Origin: JAHJRN01 sp043805355
Lineage (GTDB): Bacteria > Patescibacteriota > Patescibacteriia > 2-12-FULL-60-25
Length of the DNA stretch: 7,506 nt
Direction: 5' to 3'
Assembly (NCBI GenBank): GCA_043805355.1
Contig: JAZDIB010000084.1
Location: 1-7,506 of the forward strand
The notes under the pieces were generated by a model, which saw only the letters and a program-made list of their open reading frames with translations, had not been told where the DNA came from and searched no databases. Shown here piece by piece: positions 6,790 through 7,506 of the stretch; the stretch's first letter is position 1; every line of letters begins with the position of its first letter. Both the position numbers and the translations under genes were made by a program.

Positions 6790-6886
6790 AATGTCATTTT
6801 GAGTCCTACGAAGAACCTTCCGAAAATTTTGAAGCTCCTTCGCCGAGCCTCAGAGCCTGCCCTGAGCTTGTCGAAGGGATGACATT
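6790..6886. repeat. Dispersed composite palindromic repeat with AATGTCAT ends (97 bp)
   Basis: Perfect 8-bp ends AATGTCAT (6790-6797) and ATGACATT (6879-6886) enclose a TTTTGAG-type left arm with CGAAGAACCTTCCG and a right arm with CCTGAGCTTGTCGAAGGG. The two arms look like halves of two different repeat subfamilies. It occupies most of the gap between the tail-like and lysozyme-like genes. Confidence 0.7.
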
Positions 6887-6906
6887 GTGGATAACTCGTA
6901 ATGCGC

Positions 6907-7506
6907 TTATTTGAGACCCAGGAACTTCGCAATCGTCAAAAGCTTCTTCCCGACGAGTTCGCCGAATGTCCCAGGATCCGTATTGCTGACGACAAGAGCG
7001 CCCCACGGGTTTCCTGCCGCTCCGGCATCGATGAGGGCCTTGCCGGTCGTTCCGGCCGTGACATGACCCGCTGTCGCTTCGTCCCACACCGCATCGGCTA
7101 TGGTGTCCCTGCTAAGAAGGTCAGTTTGCGTGATCGTCGTTCCACCCGTTGTCCCGGTGATGCTGCCCACACCTCGTGCGATAATCGTGCCTTGCGTGTC
7201 GCTTGCATCCACGGTCAGCCTGCCAGATGGAGCGTTAAAGCTGACGTTACATCCGGCGGTTATCATATTCGTCAACTTGATCCCTCCTGTGTATCCCCAT
7301 ATGCCAAGGTTTCCACAATCGTTGAGCTGAATGATCGGCGCCCCACTTCCGGGCACTCCGTCGATGCAGTTGAAAAAATTGGATGCGGAGGTGTTATTCA
7401 ATTCTATCGTCCCCGTCAAAATACAATCTTTTGCACTCAACGTTATGTTACCTAAGGTACCTATTTCAGCATCTTCGATGATGACGGAAGAGTTATCCGC
7501 GAACGT
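6907..7506 (-). CDS. Phage-tail-like structural protein, C-terminal part, 5' truncated by window
   Basis: The frame is open from the window edge to a TAA at 6909-6907, giving 199 residues. A TTG at 7440 opens the same frame but the coherent sequence continues beyond it (SSVIIEDAEIGTLGNITLSA), so the true start lies outside. The visible N-terminal part has a repetitive beta-solenoid-like pattern rich in Asn, Ile, Thr and Gly (ITLSAKDCILTGTIELNNTS, NLGIWGYTGGIKLTN). The C-terminal part carries DTIADAVWDEATAGHVTAGT, then GKALIDAGAAGNPWG, a module that recurs in phage tail and other virion structural proteins. It ends in a short helix LLTIAKFLGLK. This suggests a tail fibre, baseplate or related injection-apparatus protein from a prophage or domesticated phage module. 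The lysozyme-like gene downstream supports that view. No other phage genes are in the window. Confidence 0.7.
   Translation of the reverse strand, partial: TFADNSSVIIEDAEIGTLGNITLSAKDCILTGTIELNNTSASNFFNCIDGVPGSGAPIIQLNDCGNLGIWGYTGGIKLTNMITAGCNVSFNAPSGRLTVDASDTQGTIIARGVGSITGTTGGTTITQTDLLSRDTIADAVWDEATAGHVTAGTTGKALIDAGAAGNPWGALVVSNTDPGTFGELVGKKLLTIAKFLGLK

Noticed and set aside
3727..7506. A Tat substrate encoded beside the Tat genes
   Set aside because: None of the visible N-termini has a twin-arginine motif; the Ig-like protein has an ordinary signal anchor, the lysozyme-like protein has no signal, and the tail-like protein's N-terminus is outside the window.

Overview
The window looks like a chromosomal segment of an uncultured bacterium, most likely of the Patescibacteria (candidate phyla radiation). 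The grounds are the hpf-secA gene order, a SecA with a short charged insertion after the HEGG segment, many very small or unrecognised membrane and secreted proteins, and several start codons without a good Shine-Dalgarno sequence. This assignment is inference; no rRNA or other phylogenetic marker apart from SecA is present. The standard bacterial code fits, with TGA acting as stop in secA and one tatA.

Layout, left to right. At 1-187 is the 3' end of a ribosome hibernation factor gene (+), followed by a bidirectional hairpin terminator. On the minus strand at 225-353 lies a 42-residue single-span membrane protein with a good ribosome binding site and a plausible promoter. Positions 354-1051 hold no conventional gene but are packed with structure: a minus-strand terminator, two copies of a roughly 130-155 base element with long perfect stems, a third related hairpin, two dispersed palindromic repeats, a 28-bp palindromic insertion, and candidate promoters in both directions. 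The elements carry the same kind of 3-bp mini-hairpin with pair-preserving changes between copies, which suggests a structured RNA. A possible 43-codon upstream reading frame ends in an ATGA overlap with secA.

Positions 1052-3712 encode a complete SecA, the ATPase motor of the Sec translocase. Convergent to it on the minus strand is a cluster that reads, in transcription order, tatC, then three tandem tatA-like genes, then a membrane-anchored secreted protein with an Ig-like domain. The cluster would supply a TatA/TatC-type twin-arginine translocase without a separately recognisable tatB. Sec and Tat export genes therefore sit end to end here.

The right part (5853-7506, minus) holds a lysozyme/glucosaminidase-like protein with a Pro/Thr-rich tail and, upstream of it, the C-terminal part of a phage-tail-like structural protein that runs off the window. 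The lysozyme tail contains two in-frame copies of a dispersed palindromic DNA repeat that also occurs between genes here. At least six palindromic repeats ending in TGTC(A/G)T lie in the window, so repeat spread has shaped both spacers and protein sequence.
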